Assembly: GCA_010093485.1 (NCBI GenBank)
Contig: MU001509.1
Coordinates: 1,145,267 to 1,209,266 of the forward strand
Source of the DNA: Karstenula rhodostoma CBS 690.94
Lineage: Eukaryota > Ascomycota > Dothideomycetes > Pleosporales > Didymosphaeriaceae
Reading direction: 5' to 3'
DNA: 64,000 nucleotides
Shown: positions 1 to 11,196 of the stretch, piece after piece
Layout of the letters: each line of letters starts with the position of its first letter
Numbering within the stretch: the stretch's first letter is position 1
Program-made: the position numbers and the translations under genes
Notes under the pieces: generated by a model
Databases searched by the model: none
Told to the model about the DNA's origin: nothing
Seen by the model: the letters and a program-made list of their open reading frames with translations, nothing else

Positions 1-2344
1 GTTCCTGCAGCAACATCAGCGTCGCTGTTCGTGGAGGTCGTCTCGACGCAACCGAAGCCGGCCCCCAAGGCGCTGTGCCCCAGCCCCAGAACGCGATTGG
101 CATCTTTCGGAACCAGTTTGCAAGAATGGGTCTGGACGACAAAGGCATGATCCAGTTCGTTGCCTGCGGTCACTCTATTGGCGGCGTTCACGGTGCAGAT
201 CATCCTGAAATCACCAATCAAGACCTTGCCAATTTCGACACCACGCCTACCATCCTAGATAACCAGATCGCCACCGAATATGTCTCTGATACGACGCTCG
301 ACCCTTTAGTCGTCGGACCATCCGTAAACAACAAGAGGAACTCCGACTTCAGAGTCTTCAGCGCAGATAGGAATGCTACCATCAAGTCCTTGGCCGCGGA
401 TCCCCAGCTCTTCGCAAGCGTCTGCCAGTCAATCTTCCAGACAATGATCGATCTGGTTCCCGCGGGCACTCAGCTCTCAGACCCCATCACGCCATACGAC
501 GTCAAGCCATATGCTTTGCAGCTTACGCTTCTCGATGGCGGGTCGAGGCTCAGGTTCACAGGCGACATTCGGGTCCGCACAACCCAGCGGGACGTCTCGC
601 AGGTGCAGCTTGTATATACCACTCGCGACGGTGTGCTGGCGGAGACACCCATTAGCACCGTGTATAAGGGTCTCGCTGCAGGTTTCGACGACAGCTTCTC
701 CTTCTATAGCTTTTCTATCGACCTTCCTGTGAATACTTCCATTTCTTCGTTCAAAGTTTCAGTCGCCTATGCCGACGCCACGCAGACCACTTTTGATAAC
801 AACGGCCTCAGTTTCCCGGTACAGGACACCGTTATCTACCAGGCTCCGCAGAGCTGCTTTGATTCTTCTGGAAAGCTGACAGTAGTCGCTGCTGTGCGTG
901 ATGAGACTGCGCCCAACCTGCAGGTCTTGATCAAGGTACCCCAGGCGTCGCCGAATCCCGTGCCGTCCATCTCGACGACGACAGTGCCGATGGCGGCGCA
1001 GTCTGCAGTTGGTGCGTATCGGCTCTACTCGGCTACCTTGGCGTTCTCTCCTTCGGTGGCGAACCCGCCGGTCTTTGGCGTGTTTGCGGGGAGTGTGGCG
1101 GATGCGAGGAAGGGCGTGAGTGGGTTGCCTAGTAGCTGCACGACGCTGGCGACGCCGAGTCAGAGTTTCAGTCAAGTATCGACTTCGAGCTCGACTTCGA
1201 TAAGTTCTGCTATGAGCAGCTCGTCCTCCCCAATCATCACGACCACGACGGGTTTATCAAGTGGTTCCATCACATCACCCAGCAGTGCATCGACACCGTC
1301 CTCCATCGCAAGCAGCCAACCGAACCCAGATACCGGATTCTCAACTTCCACGACTACCTCTGTGTCTCCATCGTCGACGCCGACAAAAGACTACTCCTTC
1401 CAGGGTTGCTACTACGACTCTCTCAACCCGCGTGCCCTCTCCGCTCACTCCACCGCCGCCGACAACATGACCGTCGACTTGTGCGCATCCACCTGCAGTC
1501 AGTACCACTACTTCGGCCTTGAATACGAGCGCGAATGCTACTGCGGTAACGCCCTCGACGCGACCAGCACCCAGCAATCAGGCACGGATTGCAACATGCT
1601 CTGCAGCGGCAGCTCGACGCAGTTCTGCGGAGGGCCACATCGCATCAGCCTCTACGCCAATGACAGGTACTCCGCGCCCGTGAACCCGGCGATCCCGGGG
1701 TACGAGTACCAAGGGTGCTACAGCGAGGGGAACACCACGCGCGCACTGCTGGGACATGGGTTTAGTGCGGCGAACATGAGCGTCGAGTACTGCGCGCAGC
1801 TGTGCCGCGGCGCGACGTACTTTGGCGTCGAGTACGGCGAGTACGTTTCCCCCCTCTCCCCTGCCTTTTTTTCACCTGCTGACACAGAGATAGGGAATGC
1901 TACTGCGATACCACCCTCCAGGCTTCCAGCGTCCCACAGCCCGAAGCAGACTGCGCCATGCTCTGTGCGGGCAACACCTCCACATACTGCGGCGGCCCCT
2001 CCCGCCTCTCCCTCTACCTCAATACGACCGCGCCCCGCCTGCCCGTCGTCAACCCCACGATAGCAAACTACACGTACGCGGGGTGCTTCACGGACAGCGT
2101 GGAAGCGCGCGTGCTGGGCGATGTCTGGACGAATGACGCGCGGATGACGGTGGAGATGTGCGCGGGGACGTGTAGGGGTTACGCGTGGTTTGGGACTGAG
2201 TACGGGGCCGAGTGTTATTGTGGAGGGACGCTGGGGAATGGTACGAAGGTTGGGGAGGGGGAGTGCGGGATGACGTGTTGGGGGGACGAGGGGGAGTATT
2301 GTGGGGGTGGGAATAGGTTGTCGGTGTATCGGAGGGATTTGTAG
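1..2344 (+). CDS. Peroxidase-like protein with three WSC domains (5' end outside window)
   Basis: The gene enters from the left edge in the frame of base 3. Exons are <1..1840 and 1894..2344, with a 53-nt intron (GTACGT...TAG). The first visible part, with VRGGR, DATEAGP and the motif ACGHSIGGVHG, matches the haem-peroxidase superfamily (plant/ascorbate peroxidase type); the H of CGHSIGG sits where the proximal haem ligand lies. A beta-rich region follows (about 480-1130), then a Ser/Thr-rich linker (about 1160-1390). Three WSC domains come last, each with the CYCG/CYCD-type cysteine pattern: about 1390-1665, 1698-2028 (split by the intron) and 2068-2340. WSC domains bind glycans in fungal wall proteins, so an extracellular wall-associated role is inferred. 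There is no C-terminal hydrophobic tail, so it is probably secreted. The distal haem side and signal peptide lie outside the window, so activity cannot be judged. Confidence 0.88.
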
Positions 2345-4075
2345 GGAGAAGTGGGGTGGGCGATGAGATGGGGTAAGGGGGTGAGGTTGGCTGCGGTAGA
2401 TAGGCGTGGTGGTGCGCAATAGCATACATCAAATAGATACTGTACCGTTTAGGAAGAGCTGTCTGAGTGAACGTTTGTATCCGGAGTCGCGTGTCGTTTG
2501 GTTCGGTGCCGATTGGAGTGTGGAGATATCGTGCATGTTCGTGATGTTTTGCAGGGAAATGCAGTCGATTTATGTTCGTGTCCATACTGCACCCTTTCGA
2601 GAGAGTTGCCCAAGCCGAAAACGTGACCCCTTATGTATGCGTAGTTTGACGGTGATTGCAATTTAGACATGTTGATCGCAATCGCACCTCCCATATCACA
2701 TGCAGTCGGTGTTCCTTCGGATCTATACTGTACCGTGCTGAAACATGTCCAAGCGAAAGCTCAGCCCCGACGTGTGAATCATCGTGACAGCGAAGTAGGG
2801 AGCTGTTGTTCTTGGTCGCGGTGTCTTTTCGGGGCCACATGTAGTCGGCATGCATTCTAGACGCGGAGATGTTGCTGAGCCCTCTCTCGGACACATGCAT
2901 CGGGGTGTAGAGCGAATACAGTATATGGATCCGAGGCGGTTCAAAACCTCATGGCAAGGTGTTGCTGCTGCAGAGACGCGAATCAAGACGATATCCGGAA
3001 AATATCGATCGAACACGGAAACAGGTGGCTGTGCAGCACTCCTAGAGGATGGCGGGTGTGGCTCGGGTTCGCATAGTTTCGAGACGAAAGATGTAGATCT
3101 CGAGCAGGGGTTGCGAGCTGAAAGACGACCCTAATGCACGGCCACGAAGCAGAGGTCAGACGGGCGACAGCGTGAGGGTGTGAAGCGGAGGAAAAGGGAA
3201 TTAAGCATGGCGGTTCGAGCGAAGAAACTGTGGCTGGTGCGGTCTAGAACGACGTGGTGGACGGGAGGAGGGGTGTTAATCTGCGGCTGGTGAGGCTGAG
3301 CGCGTTCCCGACGACGGCAGCAACACGACCAATGAACATATGACGGTCCTTACAGATGCGTCGGCGGCTCAATGTGCGGTCGACAATCAAGGCAGTGCGT
3401 GGTTTCCGGAATGGCCAGTCGTACATGGCGTAACAGTGAGTTGTTCGCAGCGGGCACAGGGTTGGACAGCCAACGGGATTGACATCATGCTCGCTCGGCA
3501 GCGCTTTCCCCTGTCTCTGATCGGCGCACGAAAATCTTGGAACGCAGTGTCCAACATGACAAGATGGGGCGCAGATCCAAAAGCTCGCGATGGGCGCAGG
3601 GATGCGGCCAGGGGTTGGGCTCCTCGATTCAGTTGTGCAATCTCTCGCGTCTGCACACGTACCACGGGCGCAAACGCCTTCCGCCGGCCTCTGCAAACAC
3701 GGTCTTGGAGGCCGACAACGAGGGCTGCCGCAGGCGAAGGAGCGGCCGAGCAATCACACTGAGCGGGTTGCTTTGCGAGTGGCGAGGCGCTGCGTGTGCA
3801 GAGCAGAGCTGAAAGGCGTACGTATGCGCCCTAGCAACAAGCAACAAGCGACAAGCGTCGGTGTCTTAGTCTCTGTTTTAGCGGCCGCACACTAACCGCG
3901 CTATGCTGCTTTCCAGCCTTGGCATGACGTGGGGCAGCCCAGATAGGAGGACTACATCTGCCAGTGCGAGCCCTGTTTAATTGCGCCGGGGGTCTCTGCT
4001 CGCGAATCTACAACATAGAAATTTGCAGTCCTCCTCCACCTCCCGCACTCGACGGGTGAGCCTTGCGAGTGCACC
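2345..4075. other. Intergenic region, no gene supported
   Basis: This is about 1.7 kb between the WSC protein and the CSC1-like gene. Overlapping ORFs on both strands around 3240-3900 (up to 169 codons) have biased, arginine/cysteine-rich translations and no recognisable domain. I treat them as chance ORFs in GC-rich DNA. The last part must contain the CSC1-like promoter and leader; no clear TATA box is visible. Confidence 0.6.
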
Positions 4076-6794
4076 ATGGCTTTCCGCCAGCTTTTTGCGC
4101 GTGTGAGTAAACAAACACGGTCTCTGCGGCCAAACCCGCTGACAGCACGCTGACGGCACGCTCAGGACGACGCCGTCGCAGGGTCCAACCGCGATGCTGA
4201 ACAGGACAACTCGCTGTCCAGCTTGGTCTCGACCCTCGTGCCGACTGCCGTTTCTGCCCTCATCTTCGTCACCCTCTTCTTGATCTTCCGCCGCCATTTC
4301 CGCAGGCTCTATGCCCCGCGTACCTACGTCGACAGCCTGGGCGACCAGCGCAAGACGCCCGCTCCGAGCAATGGCCTGTTCGGCTGGATCAACGACTTCC
4401 GCCACATCCACGACGAGTATATCCTCGACCACCAGTCAATCGACGGCTACCTGTTCGTGCGCTTCTTCAAGTTGCTCATCGTCCTGTGCTTCCTCGGTTG
4501 CCTCATCACCTGGCCTATTCTGTTCCCCATCAATGCGACCGGCGGCGCGGGCAAGAAGCAGCTCAACCTGCTCTCCATGAGTAACGTCAAGAATGTGAAC
4601 CGCTACTATGCTCACGCTCTGGTGTCGTTTGTCTTCTTGACCTTGGTCATGATCATCATTGCCCGCGAATCCTTCTTCGCTGTCAACCTGCGCCAGGCCT
4701 ACCGACGTTCTCCGTGGGGTGCTAGCCGCCTGTCCTCCAAGACCGTCCTCTTCACCAACGTCCCCAAGAACATCACCCAAGCCACCTTGTTCGACATGTT
4801 CCCGGGTGTCAAGCATGCCTGGGTTGCCTCCAACTGCAAGGAACTGCAGAAGTTGGTTGAGGATCGGGATGCTACCGCGTTGAAGCTCGAGGCTGGTGAA
4901 ATTCAACTTTCCCGCGATGCCAACCAGAACAGAATCAAGACGGAGAAGAGCAAGAAGGCGTACAAGGCTGGAGAGGGCATCGATCACTTCTGCAACCCAA
5001 AGGACCGCCCTACCCACCGCCTCAAGTTCCTCATCGGGAAGAAGGTCGACACTATCACCTACGGGCGCCAGCACTTGGCCGAGCTCATTCCCAAGATCGA
5101 GGCAGAGCAGGATAAGCACTGGCAGGGCAAGGCCGAATTGGTCGGCGCAGTCTTCTTGGAATTCGACACGCAGCGGTCGGCACAGGATGCCTGGATGATG
5201 ATGCAGAAGAGGAAGACTAAGCCCAACTCGAAGATGTCTGCCCGCCAACTCGGTGTCCTCCCTGAGGAGGTTGTTTGGAGCAATCTGCGCATTGGCACCG
5301 CTGAACACTGGATCAGGTGGATTATCGCAACTGCCTTCATCTCCGTCGGAATCATTTTTTTCGCCATCCCCGTCGCTGTCGTCGGTCTCATCTCCAACAT
5401 CAACTATCTTACCACGACTTTCACGTGGCTAGAGTGGATCAATGATATTCCTAGCGTAATCTTGGGCGTAGTGACGGGTCTGCTTCCCGTTATCATGCTT
5501 GCAGTGTTGATGGCCCTCGTGCCTATCATCTGCCGAGGTAAGTCTCGCAGTGATATATCACCGATATCGATCGAAGCTAACATGCACAGTGGTGGCCAAA
5601 CTTGCTGGTTGGGTGACGCTGAGCCAAGTCGAGTTGCAGACACAGTCCTGGTACTTCGCCTTCCAGGTCATCCAAGTCTTTCTCATCACGACGTGCTCAT
5701 CCGCTGCCACTGCCGTTATCCAAACGGTTCGAGACCACCCGGACCAAGTCCTCACCCTGTTGTCCGAAAACCTACCGAAAGCATCCAACTTCTACATCAG
5801 CTACTTTATTCTTTTCGGGCTTTCCTCTGCTGCCGGTACCCTGCTTAACATTGGTGGGTTCGTCGGCATTGTCTTACTCGGTCGCATTCTCCCCGGCAAG
5901 ACTCCTCGCAAGGTCTGGCAGAAGCTCGTGACCCTCTCCGCACCCAAGTGGGGCTCTGAATTCCCCAAGTGGACCAACCTGGGTGTGATTGCGCTCTCTT
6001 ACTCCGGCATCGCTCCTCTCGTCCTGGGTTTCGCCACCGTCGGCTTTTCTCTCATTTACATTGCCTTCCGCTACAATTTCCTATACTGCTACGAAACCAA
6101 CATCGACACCCAAGGCCAGGCCTACCAGCGTGCCCTCCGCCAGCTCATCACCGGCGTGTACCTCTCCGAAGGCTGCCTGATTGGCCTCTTTGCCATCGCA
6201 ACCGCCGACAACAAAATGGCCGCCGGCCCCCTTGCTATCGAATGCCTCCTCCTCGCCCTCACCATCATCGGCCACCTCTCCCTCCGCACCGCACTCACCC
6301 ACCACGAAGCCCGTGTCGCCTACACCGACCCTACGCACGCTACTACTGAGCTCGAGCACGGGCTCGCCGCCGCCACCGCTCAGGAGAAGTCTACCACCCC
6401 CACAGGAACTTCCTCCCCCGTGGCCGCGCCCAAGCCTACCAAAATCCCCGCCTTCCTCGTTAAACTCATCAACCCGGAGCGCAAGTCGACCTCCGTGCTC
6501 TCCGCTAAACTCGACCAATTCTACCACCAGCCCCAAGAGCCGCTGCCCGTCGAAATCGCCAAGCGCGCGTACTTCAATCCCGCGGTTACCTCGCCTACAC
6601 CCATCCTCTGGATCGTGCGCGACGAGATGGGTATCTCGGCAAGAGAGGTGCGCGATTCGAAGAAGGAGGTGCCTGGACTGGAGATTACGGATGAGCAGGC
6701 TGTTTTCAACGAGAAGAATAAGGTGGCGTGGGGTGGGGTAGATGAGGGCAAAGCGAGGGAGGCGCCGGTTTGGGAGGAAAGAATTGTGTACTAA
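4076..6794 (+). CDS. CSC1/RSN1-type osmosensitive cation channel (DUF221 family)
   Basis: Exons are 4076..4102, 4166..5537 and 5590..6794 (867 aa). The first exon encodes only nine codons (MAFRQLFAR); its intron carries a CTGAC branch site. The family forms calcium-permeable, hyperosmolality- or mechanically gated channels (CSC1, TMEM63) in plasma or internal membranes. The order fits: an N-terminal block of three helices (about residues 30-50, 105-127 and 152-172), a large cytosolic domain starting at SKTVLFTNVPKNIT, then a multi-helix C-terminal channel region (RSN1_7TM) from about residue 375 to 650, followed by a charged tail. Length is usual for the family. The start gives a phase-consistent splice into the long exon; no upstream ATG fits better. 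Family assignment is firm; the transported ion is inferred. Confidence 0.93.
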
Positions 6795-7500
6795 TTTCCT
6801 TCTCTACTCCAATTCAAAATTGAATTGTGAGGGAGAAGAAGGTTGCGGTGGGTCTGTTTGGGATCGAGGGGAGGGGGGTTGGAGTTGTATACCATCGTGC
6901 CTGCGTGTGTTCGTGTGTGCGGTAATTTTTCTTTTCACGAGAGCGCGGTGTCTGGCTGGTTTGAACAACGATCACATGATATACCCTTATTTTGGCGTTG
7001 AGTAGCATACATAGCGGACAGACTTGATACGTTTTGAGGATATAACCTTGTAATACGCACGTAACTTCCACATACCTTGGGCTGCATGAAGTAATGTGAA
7101 GACTGAGTATGGTGTATATATAGACTATTATCTTTTCCCTTACAGGAGTACTCACGCCTCGTGTGTTGGTTGCCATCTTCCTCCTGAAGTAGCTACCTAT
7201 CATCTACCAAGTGGTCTGTTTTACAGCCAAGTAGTAAACAAGATATCACTAACGCCCACCAGAGATCTGCAACCGCTTCTACATGCATCATGGTCAAGCG
7301 CATTCTGCGGGACGCCGACGTGAATATGCTCATGATTTCTTCTATTTCCGGTATGGCAAGCCCGTCACAGCCAGGCTTGAACAACAATTCGCACCGCTCG
7401 GGGAAAACGATTGCCTGGTTCGGCATTGCCCTGGACCTGATTGGCTGCCACGGATCATTTTTGACAGAATCCAGATCAACCGCCTCTACGTCTCTAGAAA
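6795..7500. other. Intergenic region
   Basis: 3' flank of the CSC1-like gene and 5' flank of the 259-aa gene. It is AT-rich with the short tract TATATATAG near 7115. An ATG ORF of 75 codons (7290-7514) overlaps the next start in another frame. It has no recognisable domain and could be an upstream ORF at most. Confidence 0.5.
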
Positions 7501-8328
7501 ATGGCCCCTTTTAAGTTCATGAAGTTGTGCGGCGGTACGTATCACCCTCAGTGAAGGATGACACCATACTAATCTACTGCAGAGCTCAGGAACCAGGTGT
7601 ACAAGATCCATGCTGCCTCCGAGTCTGAGAGCAAACTACTCCATCGCCCGAATGCCGCACAACTCTACACCGACGCAGAGCTGCCGCCGAACCGCTTTGC
7701 CCTTGCGCAGACCTGCCATCAACTCCGCATCGAGTACCTGACCCCCTGTTGGAGGGATTCCCGCATCAAAGTCCGTTGGGAGGATGCCCCTGCCTTCTTC
7801 CAACAGTTCCTGCCGTGCGAAAACAACGTTGTCACCAACTGCCATCGCGCCCCTCGGAAGCTGACTATTCTCGTTGGCGCCGACTACGTAGAGAGCGGCC
7901 CTAGCCTCGAGATGCTTCCCCTTGTTCAGCTGCACGCCATTGCGCGTACCAAATGCCTCTTCGATGTCGACGAGGACCGTGTCCATTCCCGTCGTCAGCA
8001 CGACAACGTTGAGGTGGACTGCAACACGATGCAGCTCTTCCTCACCGGCGGCTTCAACCAGTACTGGCGTGACGTGGCCCTCGGCAAGTTCAACTCCATC
8101 TTGTGGTCCCGCGTGTACAAGGCGAGCATGCTCGGCTCAGATAAGTGGCAACAGCGAGTGCAGGTGGTCTTCAAGCAGTCGTCCGCGCCAGACAATTGGG
8201 CAGTGGTTGAGGGACATGATTGCCCCAAGTACTTGGCTGAGACTGTGTTTGCTGACATGGATGAGGTGGATAGGAGCGATCTGCAGGGGAGATTTGCTTG
8301 CACGTTCACCACCATCACAATTGTGTAA
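7501..8328 (+). CDS. Hypothetical protein, fungal LRNxxY-type
   Basis: Exons are 7501..7534 and 7583..8328, joined over a 48-nt intron (GTACGT...CTGCAG); the product is 259 aa. The N-terminus reads MAPFKFMKLCGELRNQVYKI. This resembles the ELRNxIY signature at the start of many fungal F-box-like or 2EXR-type proteins of unknown function, and the later LAQTCHQLRIEYL segment also fits that group. There is no signal peptide or membrane helix. Function is unknown. The start was chosen because the spliced frame recreates the GELRNQVY motif; a longer N-terminus from an upstream exon cannot be excluded. Confidence 0.7.
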
Positions 8329-9776
8329 AGCAACGATTTGTGGTGGCGAGTAGCGATTTCTTCTGGGAGCAGTGCTGAAAGCAATCGACTTTCCCGATCT
8401 TCTCAATCTTTGGACTTGATAGTTATAAGAACTTTATGAACGACTTTGTGAAGGAAATCTTGTTAGAAACTACTAACATAGACTTCTCTTGGACTGTTCT
8501 TCGCTGATCCGTCTGTAGCTTAGTCATACATTTGAACCAACTTGATAGATACAATCTTTGAACGAAACAAAATGACTCGAGTGAGTGTATTCGTGTATAT
8601 ATTCTTTATCGGTGCGCCAAAACACTCTCGTACCTTAAATTATCTTGGCTATGCGTATCTTGTACTATGAATCAAAACACAATGCCCATTGTTTGGCTTT
8701 ACTCACACCTCATGATCCGTCTCTCGATTCATTGGCAGTAACTCATATAACAGAGTGGTCTTTATGATCGTGATCGCGGGAGTCATTCGACTCGATGTCC
8801 CTCGGCCTTGCGACCAATCACTGGAGCACATCACAGCGTATCTTCCGCAATCTAAAATCTCTAGAGTCGTGGCTTCAAATCTGGACTCTGGAGCTTGATG
8901 TCGTGGACGGTGTCTTGCTGAGCCGAAGAGGGCGGGAGTGCGCTTTGCTATTTTGAGTTAGCACTTTCCATTAGCATACACCACGGCTCCCGCACTCTAC
9001 AGCAACCAGCTTCCAGAAAAAAGCGAATGTTCCTTTTGGCCTCTGATGTTTATTGAAATTGTGCTAGGAAGGGTCGATACGAGCGGGTACTATAGGCAAT
9101 TAGCCTTCAATTCTACTTGATGTACCCCAAATACATACTTCACGAAAACTGGCTGATAAGCATAACTAGAAATAGCTCAGCATTGCAAGCAGCCTACGCC
9201 GACTGGACTCAATCCACAAAATGTACCCCACCCCGATTCGGAAGCATGCGATTCGGCACGCCGCAAATACGAAACACAGCGTGCTCCATCCCCGCATGGA
9301 TCATGCGCCACGCAGCCCTTCCAGCGATTGGTCGCGCACACGCTCCGCATTACCTGCACACATTCTGCCAACTTATCAGGCACGCTATCGAAACACCGAA
9401 TCATGACATGCAATGCTCTCTGCAACGTCTTGTGCCACCAGCGGAGGCTTGGTCGTGCCGGTTGTAATGGCGGTAGAAGCTGATCACACGCTGCACGTAA
9501 GGTCCACATGAAGGGCGGTATGTGGAGAGAACCTGATGCGGAAAAGCGTGGCCATGCGTGGCGATAGGTTGGCATATAAGGATTGGAGGCTGCGTCAGGA
9601 GACGAGGCTTCTATCGCTACCACCTCCTTTGCTCCATCACACTTTCTTTTCTTGCGTCTGTGACTGCAATACCGGCCTGGTGTCGTTCATTTATACTATC
9701 TTTTCTTAATCAATCGTTTAGAAGTTACATACCCATCTTTCTATATTTCCACGAGTTCGAGCTGCCAGTCTTCAAA
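8329..9776. other. Intergenic region
   Basis: About 1.45 kb with no supported gene. The first part is AT-rich 3' flank. An ORF of 116 codons on the plus strand (9117-9467) overlaps one of 148 codons on the minus strand; both look like chance. The right end is the promoter of the BAS2-type gene and holds the TATA-like motif annotated separately. Confidence 0.55.
9572..9580 (+). promoter_or_regulatory. TATA-like box upstream of BAS2-type gene
   Basis: The sequence GCATATAAG lies about 200 bp before the ATG at 9777. It is followed by pyrimidine-rich sequence and then CAAAATG at the start. Position and sequence fit a core promoter with a long 5' leader; this is inference from sequence only. Confidence 0.4.
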
Positions 9777-10200
9777 ATGCGCTTCACCATTGCCACTGTT
9801 TTGGCCTGTACGTTTCTGCATCTCGTAATCTGTACTTGATACTGATGTACATACACAGTTGCCGCCCTGTCCTTCGCGCAAATCACACCCAACGTTGCTG
9901 GTGCGAAAAACGTCGGAGCCGGCAACGGCGCTCAGTTCATTACCGGTGGATGTGTTAGCGACGCCGATTGCTCTTCTGCTTGCTGGTAATTCTTGTTCTC
10001 CAACCCGACTGTTGTGACTCAACTGACTTTGCAGTGCCGACGCGTCTGGCGTAGGAGTCTGCAGTGCTGAGGCCGCTCAGTTCCAGAACGGCAAGAACGG
10101 ATGTGGCTTCCAGGACCCGAATGCTCAAGCTACGATTGCGGCGGCGCAAGCTCAGGTTGACAAGCAGGGGTTCAAGAAGGTCAAGAGGGCAAGCTGCTAG
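9777..10200 (+). CDS. Small cysteine-rich secreted protein, BAS2-like (candidate effector)
   Basis: Exons are 9777..9807, 9859..9985 and 10035..10200, with introns of 51 and 49 nt; both junctions restore codons (TTT and TGT). The product is 107 aa with a signal peptide (about residues 1-18, ending SFAQ). The mature part has seven cysteines at 42, 48, 52, 53, 62, 76 and 107. The core motif (residues 37-53) reads FITGGCVSDADCSSACC, followed by GVCS and a GCGFQ motif. This pattern matches biotrophy-associated secreted protein 2, first described in Magnaporthe as expressed in invasive hyphae and found in many plant-associated ascomycetes. The lysine-rich C-terminus ends KVKRASC. Secretion is well supported; a role on a host is inferred from the family. 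The gene stands alone in a gene-poor stretch. Confidence 0.85.
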
Positions 10201-11196
10201 ATGTCCCATGATAGGGAGGGTAGTGATGGGATGGCCTTGTTCGTGGGCTTGAGGATCTCGAAATGAATAACATCCTGGAAATAACGCAATCTGGTATCTT
10301 GATAATGGTGCCCGCTTGTCACGAAGCCAGTCCTCTATCGCTAAACCCTCCTTTGTTGCTATTGTCCAAGTGCTAAAGCGAGGACGTTTAGAGAATGTCA
10401 GCCTCATGAGTGAGTTGGCCGTTAACTTCCCCTTTACAATATCGGCAGCCATCCAACGACGGAACCACCCTATTAGTAGTAGGGTGGTTCAGGTCACACC
10501 AATGGACTAGGAAAGCTTGCAGCGTATTAGACTGCAGAGGTTCATTAGTCAACCGTCCGCAGTGTAATCTTGCAGCCTCGCTTATACAACCTCACGATAA
10601 TATATACCTTCACAACCAAAGTACATAGCCAAAGCGCGTAGACACAAACTACCATGCATGACGGACAATGACCCTGTTTCCCTACAACCTTTATGTATGT
10701 GACCTAGTGCATCTCTTTGAGGAATCGCGCCATTCAAACACCTTATTATATCCCTTTTACGCCTAAGCTCAAATACATTATTCAGACCAAGCTACCAGAA
10801 TGAGTCACTACAACATGACTGGCAGGATTTGGCATGGCGGCTTTAACAGCTCAATACGTATTATTTACTGCTATACAGAAGCAACGCTAATCATGACCAT
10901 TCGTACATACTCCCCGAATTACGACCGGTTCCGCTGCTGTGCGGGCACAAAATAACACACTAACAAGATATGGACTCGAACAAACCTGGAATGACAGTTG
11001 CTCCAAGAGAAACCGCTCTTTTAACCCTCAGGACGAATATGCCCAGTAAAGCCTGATCAGTCGAAAAAAGACAAATTGAATAGCTTGCAGTGTTCGAAAA
11101 CAAATCACGTCCCGCTGGAGTGCTTCCTTTTGAGAAATGAAAGGATAGACGACGCTCACATCCTTATCGCCTGGTCGCATGATATCAGTGAACCGC
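10201..11196. other. Intergenic region with one hairpin
   Basis: 1.0 kb between the BAS2-type gene and the convergent CCCH gene. It is AT-rich with no coding signal. A 10-bp perfect hairpin at 10462-10490 is listed separately. Confidence 0.55.
10462..10490. repeat. Inverted repeat (hairpin)
   Basis: Arms GAACCACCCT (10462-10471) and AGGGTGGTTC (10481-10490) are exact reverse complements around a 9-nt loop. It lies 260 bp after the BAS2-type stop codon. It could be a 3'-end RNA structure or the remnant of a small element. Confidence 0.6.

Noticed and set aside
1841..2063. Continuous 662-codon reading of the WSC protein
   Set aside because: The reading past 1840 breaks the second WSC domain. 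Splicing 1841-1893 restores its CYC motif and adds a third domain.
3244..3812. Overlapping ORFs of up to 169 codons on both strands
   Set aside because: Mirror-image open frames in GC-rich DNA, no domain, no splice logic.
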